A DNA stretch of 64,000 nt from positions 20,978,402-21,042,401 of the forward strand of contig NC_135564.1 of the NCBI RefSeq assembly GCF_964340395.1. The letters are read 5' to 3'. Shown one piece after another: positions 39,901-54,900 of the stretch. The notes under the pieces are model-generated. The model was not told the DNA's origin, searched no databases, and saw only the letters and a list, made by a program, of their open reading frames with translations. The position numbers and the translations under genes are program-made. How positions within the stretch are numbered: the stretch's first letter is position 1; every line of letters begins with the position of its first letter. This DNA comes from Glandiceps talaboti (Eukaryota > Hemichordata > Enteropneusta > Spengelidae).

Positions 39901-42900
39901 TGTTACTGTAAAACCAGATGTTATTGTTTCAGTTGAATATGGTGTAGTAGTAAAAACTGTTGCTGTCGGAGTTTCTGTTACTGTTGGTCCAGATGTTATA
40001 CTTTCCGTTGAATACGGTGTACCTGTAGAAACTTTTGTTGTTGGCGTTCCTGTCACAGTAGTTCCTGATGTTATTATTTCAGTTGAATACGGTGTATTTG
40101 TAGAAACTGTTGCTGTTGGTGTTTCCGTTACTGTAGGACCAGATGTTATTGTTTCAGTTGAATAAGGTGTATTGGTAGAAACTGTTTCTGTCGGAGTTTC
40201 TGTTACTGTAGGTCCTGATGTTATTGTTTCAGTTGAATATGGTGTATTGGTAGAAACTGTTTCTGTCGGCGTTTCTGTTACTGTAGGTTCTGATGTTATG
40301 GTTTCAGTTGAATATGGTGTATTGGTAGAAACTGTTTCTGTCGGAGTTTCTGTTACTGTAGGTCCTGATGTTATGGTTTCAGTTGAATATGGTGTATTGG
40401 TAGAAACTGTTTCTGTCGGAGTTTCTGTTACTGTAGGTCCTGATGTTATGGTTTCAGTTGAATATGGTGTATTGGTAGAAACTGTTTCTTTCGGCGTTTC
40501 TGTTACTGTAGGACCTGATGTTATTGTTTCAGTTGAATATGGTGTATTGGTAGAAAGTGTTGCTGTCGGAGTTTCTGTTACTGTAGGACCTGATGTTATT
40601 GTTTCAGTTGAATATGGTGTATTGGTAGAAATTGTTGCTGTCGGCGTTTCTGTTACTGTAGGTCCTGATGTTATGGTTTCAGTTGAATATGGTGTATTGG
40701 TAGAAACTGTTTCTGTCGGCGTTTCTGTTACTGTAGGTTCTGATGTTATGGTTTCAGTTGAATATGGTGTATTGGTAGAAACTGTTTCTGTCGGAGTTTC
40801 TGTTACTGTAGGTCCTGATGTTATGGTTTCAGTTGAATATGGTGTATTGGTAGAAACTGTTTCTGTCGGAGTTTCTGTTACTGTAGGTCCTGATGTTATG
40901 GTTTCAGTTGAATATGGTGTATTGGTAGAAACTGTTTCTTTCGGCGTTACCGTTACTGTAGGTCCAAATGTTATTGTTTCATTTGAATATTGTGTATTGG
41001 TAGAAAGAGTTGGTGTTGTTATGTCTGTTACAGTAGGACTATGTGTTATTGTTACAGTTGAATACGGTGTATTGGTAGAAATTGTTTTTGTCGGCGTTTC
41101 TGTTACTGTAGGTCCTGATGTTATTGTTTCAGTTGAATATGGTGTATTGGTAGAAACTGTTTCTGTCGGCGTTTCTGTTACTGTAGGACCTGATGTGATT
41201 GTTTCAGTTGAATATAGTGTATTGGTTGAAACTGTTGCTGTCGGAGTTTCTGTTAAAGTAGGACCAGATGTTATTGTTTCAGTTGAATATGGTGTATTGG
41301 TAGAAACTGTTGCTGCCGGAGTTTCTGCTACTGTAGGACCAGAGGTTATTGTTTTAGTTGAATACGGTGTATTGGTAGAAACTGTTTCTGTCGGAGTTTC
41401 TGTTACTGTAGGTCCTGATGTTATTGTTTCAGTTGAATACGGTGTATTGGTAGAAATTGTTTCTATCGGAGTTTCTGTTACTGTAGGGCCAGATGTTATT
41501 GTTTCAGTTGAATATGGTGTATTGGTAGAAATTGTTTCTTTCGGCGTTTCTGTTACTGTAGGACCTGATGTTATTGTTTCAGTTGAATATGGTGTATTGG
41601 TAGAAACTGTTTCTGTCGGCGTTTCTGTTACTGTAGGACCTGATGTTATTGTTTCAGTTGAATATAGTGTATTGGTTGAAACTGTTGCTGTCGGATTTTC
41701 TGTTAAAGTAGGACCAGATGTTATTGTTTCAGTTGAATATGGTGTATTGGTAGAAACTGTTGCTGCCGGAGTTTCTGCTACTGTAGGACCAGAGGTTATT
41801 GTTTCAGTTGAATACGGTGTATTGGTAGAAACTGTTTCTGTCGGAGTTTCTGTTACTGTAGGACCTGATGTTATTGTTTCAGTTGAATATGGTGTATTGG
41901 TAGAAACTGTTGCTGCCGGAGTTTCTGCTACTGTAGGACCAGAGGTTATTGTTTCAGTTGAATACGGTGTATTGGTAGAAACTGTTGCTGTCGGAGTTTC
42001 TGTTACTGTAGGACCTGATGTTATTGTTTCAGTTGAATATGGTGTATTGGTAGAAACTGTTGCTGTCGGAGTTTCTGTTACTGTAGGACCTGATGTTATT
42101 GTTTCGGTTGAATATGGTGTATTGGTAGAAACTGTTGCTGTCGGAGTTTCTGTTACTGTAGGACCTGATGTTATTGTTTCAGTTGAATATGGTGTATTGG
42201 TAGAAACTGTTGCTGTCGGAGTTTCTGTTACTGTAGGACCTGATGTTATTGTTTCAGTTGAATATGGTGTATTGGTAGAAACTGTTGCTGTCGGCGTTTC
42301 TGTTACTGTAGGTCCTGATGTTATTGTTTCAGTTGAATATGGTGTATTGGTAGAAACTGTTTCTGTCGGCGTTTCTGTTACTGTAGGTCCTGATGTTATG
42401 GTTTCAGTTGAATATGGTGTATTGGTAGAAACTGTTTCTATCGGAGTTTCTGTTACTGTAGGTCCGGATATTATTGTTTCAGTTGAATATGGTGTATTGG
42501 TAGAAACTGTTGCTGTCGGAGTTTTTGTTAAAGTAGGACCAGATGTTATTGTTTCAGTTGAATAAGGTGTATTGGTAGAAACTGTTTCTGTCGGCGTTTC
42601 TGTTAGTGTAGGACCTGATGTTATTGTTTTAGTTGAATATGGTGTATTGGTAGAAACTGTTTCTGTCGGAGTGTCTGTTACTGTAGGGCCAGATGTTATT
42701 GTTTCAGTGGAATATGGTGTATTGGTAGAAATTGTTTCTGTCGGCGTTTCTGTTACTGTAGGACCTGATGTTATTGTTTTAGGTGAATATGGTGTATTGG
42801 TAGAAACTGTTTCTGTCGGAGTTTCTGTTACTGTAGGACGTGATGTTATTGTTTCAATTGAATATGGTGTATTGGTAGAAATTGTTTCTGTCGGCGTTTC

Positions 42901-45900
42901 TGTTACTGTAGGTCCTGATGTTATTGTTTCAGTTGAATATGGTGTATTGGTAGAAACTGTTGCTGTCGGAGTTTCTGTTACTGTACGGCCAGATATTATT
43001 GTTTCAGTTGAATATGGTGTATTGGTAGAAATTGTTTCTGTCGGAGTTTCTGTTACTGTAGGTCCTGATGTTATGGTTTCAGTTGAATATGGTGTATTGG
43101 TAGAAACTGTTTCTGTCGGAGTTTCTGTTACTGTAGGTCCAGATGTTATTGTTTCAGTTGAATATGGTGTATTGGTAGAAACTGTTGCTGTCGGAGTTTC
43201 TGTTAGTGTAGGACCTGATGTTATTGTTTCAGTTGAATATGGTGTATTGGTAGAAACTGTTTCTGTCGGAGTTTCTGTTACTGTACGGCCAGGTATTATT
43301 GTTTCAGTTGAATATGGTGTATTGGTAGAAACTGTTGCTGTCGGAGTTTCTGTTACTGTACGGCCAGATATTATTGTTTCAGTTGAATATGGTGTATTGG
43401 TAGAAACTGTTTCTGTCGGAGTTTCTGTTACTGTAGGGCCAGATGTTATTGTTTCAGTTGAATATGGTGTATTGGTAGAAATTGTTTCTGTCGGAGTTTC
43501 TGTTACTGTATGACCTGATGTTATTGTTTTAGTTGAATATGGTGTATTGGTAGAAACTGTTTCTGTCGGCGTTTCTGTTACTGTAGGACCTGATGTTATT
43601 GTTTCAGTTGAATATGGTGTATTGGTAGAAACTGTTGCTGTCGGAGTTTCTGTTACTGTAGGACCTGATGTTATTGTTTCAGTTGAATATGGTGTATTGG
43701 TAGAAACTGTTTCTGTCGGAGTTTCTGTTACTGTAGGACCTGATGTTATTGTTTCAGTTGAATATGGTGTATTGGTAGAAACTGTTTCTGTCGGCGTTTC
43801 TGTTACTGTAGGACCTGATGTTATTGTTTCAGTTGAATATGGTGTATTGGTAGAAACTGTTTCTGTCGGAGTTTCTGTTACTGTAGGACCTGATGTTATT
43901 GTTTCAGTTGAATATGGTGTATTGGTAGAAACTGTTGCTGTCGGAGTTTCTGTTACTGTAGGACCTGATGTTATTGTTTCAGTTGAATATGGTGTATTGG
44001 TAGAAATTGTTGCTGTCGGAGTTTCTGTTACTGTAGGTCCTGATGTTATTGTTTCAGTTGAATATGGTGTATTGGTAGAAACTGTTTCTGTCGGCGTTTC
44101 TGTTACTGTAGGTCCTGATGTTATGGTTTCAGTTGAATATGGTGTATTGGTAGAAACTGTTTCTGTCGGAGTTTCTGTTACTGTAGGTCCAGATGTTATT
44201 GTTTCAGTTGAATATGGTGTATTGGTAGAAACTGTTGCTGTCGGAGTTTCTGTTAGTGTAGGACCTGATGTTATTGTTTCAGTTGAATATGGTGTATTGG
44301 TAGAAACTGTTGCTGTCGGAGTTTCTGTTACTGTATGACGTGATGTTATAGTTTCAGTTGAATACAGTTTATTGGTTGAAATTGTTTCTGTTGGCGTTTC
44401 TGTTACTGTAGGTCCAGATATTATTGTTTCATTTGAATATGGTGTATTGGTTGAAACTGTTGCTGTCGGAGTTTCTGTTACTGTACGGCCAGATATTATT
44501 GTTTCAGTTGAATAAGGTGTATTGGTAGAAACTGTTTCTGTCGGAGTTTCTGTTAATGTAGGGACAGATGCTATTGTTTCAGTTGAATATGGTGTATTGG
44601 TAGAAATTGTTTCTGTCGGCGTTTCTGTTACTGTAGGACCTGATGTTATTGTTTCAGTTGAATATGTTGTATTGGTAGAAACTGTTGCTGTCGGAGTTTC
44701 TGTTACTGTAGGACCTGATGTTATTGTTTCAGTTGAATATGGTGTATTGGTAGAAACTGTTGCTGTCGGAGTTTCTGTTACTGTACGGCCAGATATTATT
44801 GTTTCAGTTGAATATGGTGTATTGGTAGAAACTGTTTCTGTCGGAGTTTCTGTTACTGTAGGGCCAGATGTTATTGTTTCAGTTGAATATGGTGTATTGG
44901 TAGAAATTGTTTCTGTCGGAGTTTCTGTTACTGTAGGACCTGATGTTATTGTTTCAGTTGAATATGGTGTATTGGTAGAAACTGTTGCTGTCGGAGTTTC
45001 TGTTACTGTAGGACCTGATGTTATTGTTTCAGTTGAATATGGTGTATTGGTAGAAACTGTTGCTGTCGGAGTTTCTGTTACTGTAGGACCTGATGTTATT
45101 GTTTCAGTTGAATATGGTGTATTGGTAGAAATTGTTGCTGTCGGAGTTTCTGTTACTGTAGGTCCTGATGTTATTGTTTCAGTTGAATATGGTGTATTGG
45201 TAGAAACTGTTTCTGTCGGCGTTTCTGTTACTGTAGGTCCTGATGTTATGGTTTCAGTTGAATATGGTGTATTGGTAGAAACTGTTTCTGTCGGAGTTTC
45301 TGTTACTGTAGGTCCAGATGTTATTGTTTCAGTTGAATATGGTGTATTGGTAGAAACTGTTGCTGTCGGAGTTTCTGTTAGTGTAGGACCTGATGTTATT
45401 GTTTCAGTTGAATATGGTGTATTGGTAGAAACTGTTTCTGTCGGAGTTTCTGTTACTGTATGACGTGATGTTATAGTTTCAGTTGAATACAGTTTATTGG
45501 TTGAAATTGTTTCTGTTGGCGTTTCTGTTACTGTAGGTCCAGATATTATTGTTTCAGTTGAATATGGTGTATTGGTTGAAACTGTTGCTGTCGGAGTTTC
45601 TGTTACTGTACGGCCAGATATTATTGTTTCAGTTGAATATGGTGTATTGGTAGAAACTGTTTTTGTCTGAGTTTCTGTTAATGTAGGGACAGATGCTATT
45701 GTTTCAGTTGAATATGGTGTATTGTTAGAAATTGTTTCTGTCGGCGTTTCTGTTACTGTAGGACCTGATGTTATTGTTTCAGTTGAATATGGTGTATTGG
45801 TAGAAACTGTTGCTGTCGGAGTTTCTGTTACTGTAGGACCTGATGTTATTGTTTCAGTTGAATATGGTGTATTGGTAGAAACTGTTGCTGTCGGAGTTTT

Positions 45901-48900
45901 TGTTAAAGAAGGACCAGATGTTATTGTTTCAGTTGAATAAGGTGTATTGGTAGAAACTGTTTCTGTCGGCGTTTCTGTTACTGTAGGACCTGATGTTATT
46001 GTTTCAGTTGAATAAGGTGTATTGGTAGAAACTGTTTCTGTCGGAGTTTCTGTTACTGTAGGGCCAGATGTTATTGTTTCAGTTGAATATGGTGTATTGG
46101 TAGAAATTGTTTCTGTCGGCGTTTCTGTTACTGTAGGACCTGATGTTATTGTTTTAGTTGAATATGGTGTATTGGTAGAAACTGTTTCTGTCGGAGTTTC
46201 TGTTACTGTAGGGCCAGATGTTATTGTTTCAGTTGAATATGGTGTATTGGTAGAATTTGTTTCTGTCGGCGTTTCTGTTACTGTAGGACCTGATGTTATT
46301 GTTTCAGTTGAATATGGTTTATTGGTAGAAACTGTTGCTGTCGGAGTTTCTGTTACTGTAGAACCTGATGTTATTGTTTCAGTTGAATATGGTGTATTGG
46401 TAGAAACTGTTGCTGTCGGAGTTTCTGTTACTGTAGGACCTGATGTTATTGTTTCAGTTGAATATTGTGTATTGGTAGAAATTGTTGCTGTCGGCGTTTC
46501 TGTTACTGTAGGTCCTGATGTTATTGTTTCAGTTGAATATGGTGTATTGGTAGAAACTGTTTCTGTCGGCGTTTCTGTTACTGTAGGTCCTGATGTTATT
46601 GTTTCAGTTGAATATGGTGTATTGGTAGAAACTGTTTCTGTCGGCGTTTCTGTTACTGTAGGTCCTGATGTTATGGTTTCAGTTGAATATGGTGTATTGG
46701 TAGAAACTGTTTCTGTCGGAGTTTCTGTTACTGTAGGTCCAGATGTTATTGTTTCAGTTGAATATGGTGTATTGGTAGAAACTGTTGCTGTCGAAGTTTC
46801 TGTTAGTGTAGGACCTGATGTTATTGTTTCAGTTGAATATGGTGTATTGGTAGAAACTGTTTCTGTCGGAGTTTCTGTTACTGTAGGACGGGATGTTATA
46901 GTTTCAGTTGAATACAGTTTATTGGTTGAAATTGTTTCTGTTGGCGTTTCTGTTACTGTAGGTCCTGATGTTATTGTTTCAGTTGAATATGGTGTATTGG
47001 TAGAAACTGTTGCTGTCGGAGTTTCTGTTACTGTACGGCCAGATATTATTGTTTCAGTTGAATAAGGTGTATTGGTAGAAAGTGTTTCTGTCGGAGATTC
47101 TGTTAATGTAGGGACAGATGTTATTGTTTCAGTTGAATATGGTGTATTGGTAGAAATCGTTTCTGTCGGCGTTTCTGTTACTGTAGGACCTGATGTTATT
47201 GTTTCAGTTGAATATGGTGTATTGGTAGAAACTGTTGCTGTCGGAGTTTCTGTTACCGTAGGACCTGATGTTATTGTTTCAGTTGAATATGGTGTATTGG
47301 TAGAAACTGTTGCTGTCGGCGTTTCTGTTACTGTAGGTCCTGATGTTATTGTTTCAGTTGAATATGGTGTATTGGTAGAAACTGTTTCTGTCGGAGTTTC
47401 TGTTACTGTAGGTCCAGATGTTCTTGTGTCAGTTGAATATGGTGTATTGGTAGAAACTGTTGCTGTCGGAGTTTTTGTTAAAGTAGGACCAGATGTTATT
47501 GTTTCAGTTGAATATGGTGTATTGGTAGAAACTGTTTCTGTCGGCGTTTCTGTTAGTGTAGGACCTGATGTTATTGTTTTAGTTGGATATGGTGTATTGG
47601 TGGAAACTGTTTCTGTCGGAGTTTCTGTTACTGTAGGGCCAGATGTTATTGTTTCAGTCGAATACGGTGTATTGGTAGAAATTGTTTCTGTCGGCGTTTC
47701 TGTTACTGTAGGTCCTGATGTTATGGTTTCAGTTGAATATGGTGTCTTGGTATTGGTAGAAACTGTTTCTGTCGGAGTTTCTGTTACTTTAGGTCCAGAT
47801 GTTATTGTTTCAGTTGAATATGGTGTATTGGTAGAAACTGTTGCTGTCGGAGTTTTTGTTAAAGTAGGACCAGATGTTATTGTTTCAGTTGAATAAGGTG
47901 TATTGGTAGAAACTGTTTCTGTCGGCGTTTCTGTTAGTGTAGGACCTGATGTTATTGTTTTAGTTGAATATTGTGTATTGGTAGAAACTGTTTCTGTCGG
48001 AGTTTCTGTTACTGTAGGGCCAGATGTTATAGTTTCAGTTGAATACAGTTTATTAGTTGAAATTGTTTCTGTTGGCGTTTCTGTTACTGTAGGTCCTGAT
48101 GTTATTGTTTCAGTTGAATATGGTGTATTGGTAGAAACTGTTTCTGTCGGAGTTTCTGTTACTGTAGGTCCAGATGTTATTGTTTCAGTTGAATAAGGTG
48201 TATTGGTAGAAACTGTTTCTGTCGGAGTCTCTGTTACTGTAGGGCCAGATGTTATTGTTTCAGTTGAATATGGTGTATTGGTAGACATTGTTTCTGTCGG
48301 CGTTTCTGTTACTGTAGGACCTGATGTTATTGTTTTAGTTGAATATGGTGTATTGGTAGAAACTGTTTCTGTCGGAGTTTCTGTTACTGTAGGTCCAGAT
48401 GTTATTGTTTCAGTTGAATATGGTGTATTGGTAGAAACTGTTGCTGTCGGAGTTTCCTTTAGTGTAGGACCTGGTGTTATTGTTTCAGTTGAATATGGTG
48501 TATTGGTAGAAACTGTTTCTGTCGGAGTTTCTGTTACTGTAGGACGTGATGTTATAGTTTCAGTTGAATACAGTTTATTAGTTGAAATTGTTTCTGTTGG
48601 CGTATCTGTTACTGTAGGTCCTGATGTTATTGTTTCAGTTGAATATGGTGTATTGGTAGAAACTGTTTCTGTCGGCGTTTCTGTTACTGTAGGTCCTGAT
48701 GTTATGGTTTCAGTTGAATATGGTGTATTGGTAGAAACTGTTGCTGTCGGCGTTTCTGTTACTGTAGGTCCTGATTTTATTGTTTCAGTTGAATATGGTG
48801 TATTGGTAGAAACTGTTGCTGTCGGAGTTTCTGTTACTGTACGGCCAGATATTATTGTTTCAGTTGAATAATGTGTATTGGTAGAAACTGTTTCTGTCGG

Positions 48901-51900
48901 CGTTTCTGTTAGTGTAGGACCTGATGTTATTGTTTCAGTTGAATATGGTGTATTGGTAGAAACTGTTTCTGTCGGCATTTCTGTTACTGTAGGTCCAGAT
49001 GTTATTGTTTCAGTTGAATATGGTGTATTGGTAGAAACTGTTTCTGTCGGAGTTTCTGTTACTATAGGGCCAGATGTTATTTTTTCAGTTGAATATGGTG
49101 TATTGGTAGAAATTGTTTCTGTCGGCGTTTCTGTTACTGTAGGACCTGATGTTATTGTTTTAGTTGAATATGGTGTATTGGTAGAAACTGTTTCTGTCGG
49201 AGTTTCTGTTACTGTAGGGCCAGATGTTATTGTTTCACTTGAATATGGTGTATTGGTAGAAATTGTTTCTGTCGGCGTTTCTGTTACTGTAGGACCTGAT
49301 GTTATTGTTTCAGTTGAATATGGTGTATTGGTAGAAACTGTTGCTGTCGGAGTTTCTGTTACTGTAGGACCTGATGTTATTGTGTCAGTTGAATATGGTG
49401 TATTGGTAGAAACTGTTGCTGTCGGAGTTTCTGTTACTGTAGGACCTGATGTTATTGTTTCAGTTGAATATGGTGTATTGGTAGAAATTGTTGCTGTCGG
49501 CGTTTCTGTTACTGTAGGTCCTGATGTTATTGTTTCAGTTGAATATGGTGTATTGGTAGAAACTGTTTCTGTCGGCGTTTCTGTTACTGTAGGTCCTGAT
49601 GTTATGGTTTCAGTTGAATATGGTGTATTGGTAGACACTGTTGCTGTCGGCGTTTCTGTTACTGTAGGTCCTGATGTTATTGTTTCAGTTGAATATGGTG
49701 TATTGGTAGAAACTGTTTCTGTAGGCGTTTCTGTTACTGTAGGTCCTGATGTTATGGTTTCAGTTGAATATGGTGTATTGGTAGAAACTGTTTCTGTCGG
49801 AGTTTCTGTTACTGTAGGTCCAGATGTTATTGTTTCAGTTGAATATGGTGTATTGGTAGAAACTGTTGCAGTCGGAGTTTCTGTTACTGTAGGACGTGAT
49901 GTTATAGTTTCAGTTGAATACAGTTTATTGGTTGAAATTGTTTCTGTTGGCGTTTCTGTTACTGTAGGTCCTGAAGTTATTGTTTCAGTTGAATATGGTG
50001 TATTGGTAGAAACTGTTTCTGTCGGCGTTTCTGTTACTGTAGGACCAGATATTATTGTTTCAGTTGAATATGGTGTATTGGTAGAAACTGTTGCTGTCGG
50101 AGTTTCTGTTACTGTACGGCCAGATATTATTGTTTCAGTTGAATAAGGTGTATTGGTAGAAACTGTTTCTGTCGGAGTTTCTGTTAATGTAGGGACAGAT
50201 GTTATTGTTTCAGTTGAATATGGTGTATTGGTAGAAATTGTTTCTGTCGGCGTTTCTGTTACTGTAGGACCTGATGTTATTGTTTCAGTTGAATATGGTG
50301 TATTGGTAGAAACTGTTGCTGTCGGAGTTTCTGTTACTGTAGGAACTGATGTTATTGTTTCAGTTGAATATGGTGTATTGGTAGAAACTGTTGCTGTCGG
50401 AGTTTCTGTCACTGTGGGACCTGATGTTATTGTTTCAGTTGAATATGGTGTATTGGTAGAAATTGTTGCTGTCGGCGTTTCTGTTACTGTAGGTCCTGAT
50501 GTTATTGTTTCAGTTGAATATGGTGTATTGGTAGAAACTGTTTCTGTCGGTGTTTCTGTTACTGTAGGTCCTGATGTTATGGTTTCAGTTGAATATGGTG
50601 TCTTGGTATTGGTAGAAACTGTTTCTGTCGGAGTTTCTGTTACTGTAGGTCCAGATGTTATTGTTTCAGTTGAATATGGTGTATTGGTAGAAACTGTTGC
50701 TGTCGGAGTTTCCTTTAGTGTAGGACCTGATGTTATTGTTTCAGTTGAATATGGTGTATTGGTAGAAACTGTTTTTGTCGGAGTTTCTGTTACTGTAGGA
50801 CGTGATGTTATAGTTTCAGTTGAATACAGTTTATTAGTTGAAATTGTTTCTGTTGGCGTTTCTGTTACTGTAGGTCCTGATGTTATTGTTTCAGTTGAAT
50901 ATGGTGTATTGGTAGAAACTGTTGCTGTCGGAGTTTCTGTTACTGTACGGCCAGATATTATTGTTTCAGTTGAATATGGTGTATTGGTAGAAACTGTTTC
51001 TGTCGGAGTTTCTGTTACTATAGGGCCAGATGTTATTTTTTCAGTTGAATATGGTGTATTGGTAGAAATTGTTTCTGTCGGCGTTTCTGTTACTGTAGGA
51101 CCTGATGTTATTGTTTTAGTTGAATATGGTGTATTGGTAGAAACTGTTTCTGTCGGAGTTTCTGTTACTGTAGGGCCAGATGTTATTGTTTCACTTGAAT
51201 ATGGTGTATTGGTAGAAATTGTTTCTGTCGGCGTTTCTGTTACTGTAGAACCTGATGTTATTGTTTCAGTTGAATATGGTGTATTGGTAGAAACTGTTGC
51301 TGTCGGAGTTTCTGTTACTGTAGGACCTGATGTTATTGTTTCAGTTGAATATGGTGTATTGGTAGAAACTGTTGCTGTCGGAGTTTCTGTTACTGTAGGA
51401 CCTGATGTTATTGTTTCAGTTGAATATGGTGTATTGGTAGAAATTGTTGCTGTCGGCGTTTCTGTTACTGTAGGTCCTGATGTTATTGTTTCAGTTGAAT
51501 ATGGTGTATTGGTAGAAACTGTTTCTGTCGGCGTTTCTGTTACTGTAGGTCCTGATGTTATGGTTTCAGTTGAATATGGTGTATTGGTAGAAACTGTTGC
51601 TGTCGGCGTTTCTGTTACTGTAGGTCCTGATGTTATTGTTTCAGTTGAATATGGTGTATTGGTAGAAACTGTTTCTGTCGGCGTTTCTGTTACTGTAGGT
51701 CCTGATGTTATGGTTTCAGTTGAATATGGTGTATTGGTAGAAACTGTTGCAGTCGGAGTTTCTGTTAGTGTAGGACCTGATGTTATTGTTTCAGTTGAAT
51801 ATGGTGTATTGGTAGAAACTGTTTCTGTCGGAGTTTCTGCTACTGTAGGACGTGGTGTTATAGTTTCAGTTGAATACAGTTTATTGGTTGAAATTGTTTC

Positions 51901-54900
51901 TGTTGGCGTTTCTGTTACTGTAGGTCCTGATGTTATTGTTTCAGTTGAATATGGTGTATTGGTAGAAACTGTTTCTGTCGGAGTTTCTGTTACTGTAGGT
52001 CCAGATGTTATTGTTTCAGTTGAATAAGGTGTATTGGTAGAAACTGTTTCTGTCGGAGTCTCTGTTACTGTAGGGCCAGATGTTATTGTTTCAGTTGAAT
52101 ATGGTGTATTGGTAGACATTGTTTCTGTCGGCGTTTCTGTTACTGTAGGACCTGATGTTATTGTTTTAGTTGAATATGGTGTATTGGTAGAAACTGTTTC
52201 TGTCGGAGTTTCTGTTACTGTAGGTCCAGATGTTATTGTTTCAGTTGAATATGGTGTATTGGTAGAAACTGTTGCTGTCGGAGTTTCCTTTAGTGTAGGA
52301 CCTGGTGTTATTGTTTCAGTTGAATATGGTGTATTGGTAGAAACTGTTTCTGTCGGAGTTTCTGTTACTGTAGGACGTGATGTTATAGTTTCAGTTGAAT
52401 ACAGTTTATTAGTTGAAATTGTTTCTGTTGGCGTATCTGTTACTGTAGGTCCTGATGTTATTGTTTCAGTTGAATATGGTGTATTGGTAGAAACTGTTTC
52501 TGTCGGCGTTTCTGTTACTGTAGGTCCTGATGTTATGGTTTCAGTTGAATATGGTGTATTGGTAGAAACTGTTGCTGTCGGCGTTTCTGTTACTGTAGGT
52601 CCTGATTTTATTGTTTCAGTTGAATATGGTGTATTGGTAGAAACTGTTGCTGTCGGAGTTTCCTTTAGTGTAGGACCTGATGTTATTGTTTCAGTTGAAT
52701 ATGGTGTATTGGTAGAAACTGTTTTTGTCGGAGTTTCTGTTACTGTAGGACGTGATGTTATAGTTTCAGTTGAATACAGTTTATTAGTTGAAATTGTTTC
52801 TGTTGGCGTTTCTGTTACTGTAGGTCCTGATGTTATTGTTTCAGTTGAATATGGTGTATTGGTAGAAACTGTTGCTGTCGGAGTTTCTGTTACTGTACGG
52901 CCAGATATTATTGTTTCAGTTGAATATGGTGTATTGGTAGAAACTGTTTCTGTCGGAGTTTCTGTTACTATAGGGCCAGATGTTATTTTTTCAGTTGAAT
53001 ATGGTGTATTGGTAGAAATTGTTTCTGTCGGCGTTTCTGTTACTGTAGGACCTGATGTTATTGTTTTAGTTGAATATGGTGTATTGGTAGAAACTGTTTC
53101 TGTCGGAGTTTCTGTTACTGTAGGGCCAGATGTTATTGTTTCACTTGAATATGGTGTATTGGTAGAAATTGTTTCTGTCGGCGTTTCTGTTACTGTAGAA
53201 CCTGATGTTATTGTTTCAGTTGAATATGGTGTATTGGTAGAAACTGTTGCTGTCGGAGTTTCTGTTACTGTAGGACCTGATGTTATTGTTTCAGTTGAAT
53301 ATGGTGTATTGGTAGAAACTGTTGCTGTCGGAGTTTCTGTTACTGTAGGACCTGATGTTATTGTTTCAGTTGAATATGGTGTATTGGTAGAAATTGTTGC
53401 TGTCGGCGTTTCTGTTACTGTAGGTCCTGATGTTATTGTTTCAGTTGAATATGGTGTATTGGTAGAAACTGTTTCTGTCGGCGTTTCTGTTACTGTAGGT
53501 CCTGATGTTATGGTTTCAGTTGAATATGGTGTATTGGTAGAAACTGTTGCTGTCGGCGTTTCTGTTACTGTAGGTCCTGATGTTATTGTTTCAGTTGAAT
53601 ATGGTGTATTGGTAGAAACTGTTTCTGTCGGCGTTTCTGTTACTGTAGGTCCTGATGTTATGGTTTCAGTTGAATATGGTGTATTGGTAGAAACTGTTGC
53701 AGTCGGAGTTTCTGTTAGTGTAGGACCTGATGTTATTGTTTCAGTTGAATATGGTGTATTGGTAGAAACTGTTTCTGTCGGAGTTTCTGCTACTGTAGGA
53801 CGTGGTGTTATAGTTTCAGTTGAATACAGTTTATTGGTTGAAATTGTTTCTGTTGGCGTTTCTGTTACTGTAGGTCCTGATGTTATTGTTTCAGTTGAAT
53901 ATGGTGTATTGGTAGAAACTGTTTCTGTCGGAGTTTCTGTTACTGTAGGTCCAGATGTTATTGTTTCAGTTGAATAAGGTGTATTGGTAGAAACTGTTTC
54001 TGTCGGAGTCTCTGTTACTGTAGGGCCAGATGTTATTGTTTCAGTTGAATATGGTGTATTGGTAGACATTGTTTCTGTCGGCGTTTCTGTTACTGTAGGA
54101 CCTGATGTTATTGTTTTAGTTGAATATGGTGTATTGGTAGAAACTGTTTCTGTCGGAGTTTCTGTTACTGTAGGTCCAGATGTTATTGTTTCAGTTGAAT
54201 ATGGTGTATTGGTAGAAACTGTTGCTGTCGGAGTTTCCTTTAGTGTAGGACCTGGTGTTATTGTTTCAGTTGAATATGGTGTATTGGTAGAAACTGTTTC
54301 TGTCGGAGTTTCTGTTACTGTAGGACGTGATGTTATAGTTTCAGTTGAATACAGTTTATTAGTTGAAATTGTTTCTGTTGGCGTATCTGTTACTGTAGGT
54401 CCTGATGTTATTGTTTCAGTTGAATATGGTGTATTGGTAGAAACTGTTTCTGTCGGCGTTTCTGTTACTGTAGGTCCTGATGTTATGGTTTCAGTTGAAT
54501 ATGGTGTATTGGTAGAAACTGTTGCTGTCGGCGTTTCTGTTACTGTAGGTCCTGATTTTATTGTTTCAGTTGAATATGGTGTATTGGTAGAAACTGTTGC
54601 TGTCGGAGTTTCTGTTACTGTACGGCCAGATATTATTGTTTCAGTTGAATAATGTGTATTGGTAGAAACTGTTTCTGTCGGCGTTTCTGTTAGTGTAGGA
54701 CCTGATGTTATTGTTTCAGTTGAATATGGTGTATTGGTAGAAACTGTTTCTGTCGGCATTTCTGTTACTGTAGGTCCAGATGTTATTGTTTCAGTTGAAT
54801 ATGGTGTATTGGTAGAAACTGTTTCTGTCGGAGTTTCTGTTACTATAGGGCCAGATGTTATTTTTTCAGTTGAATATGGTGTATTGGTAGAAATTGTTTC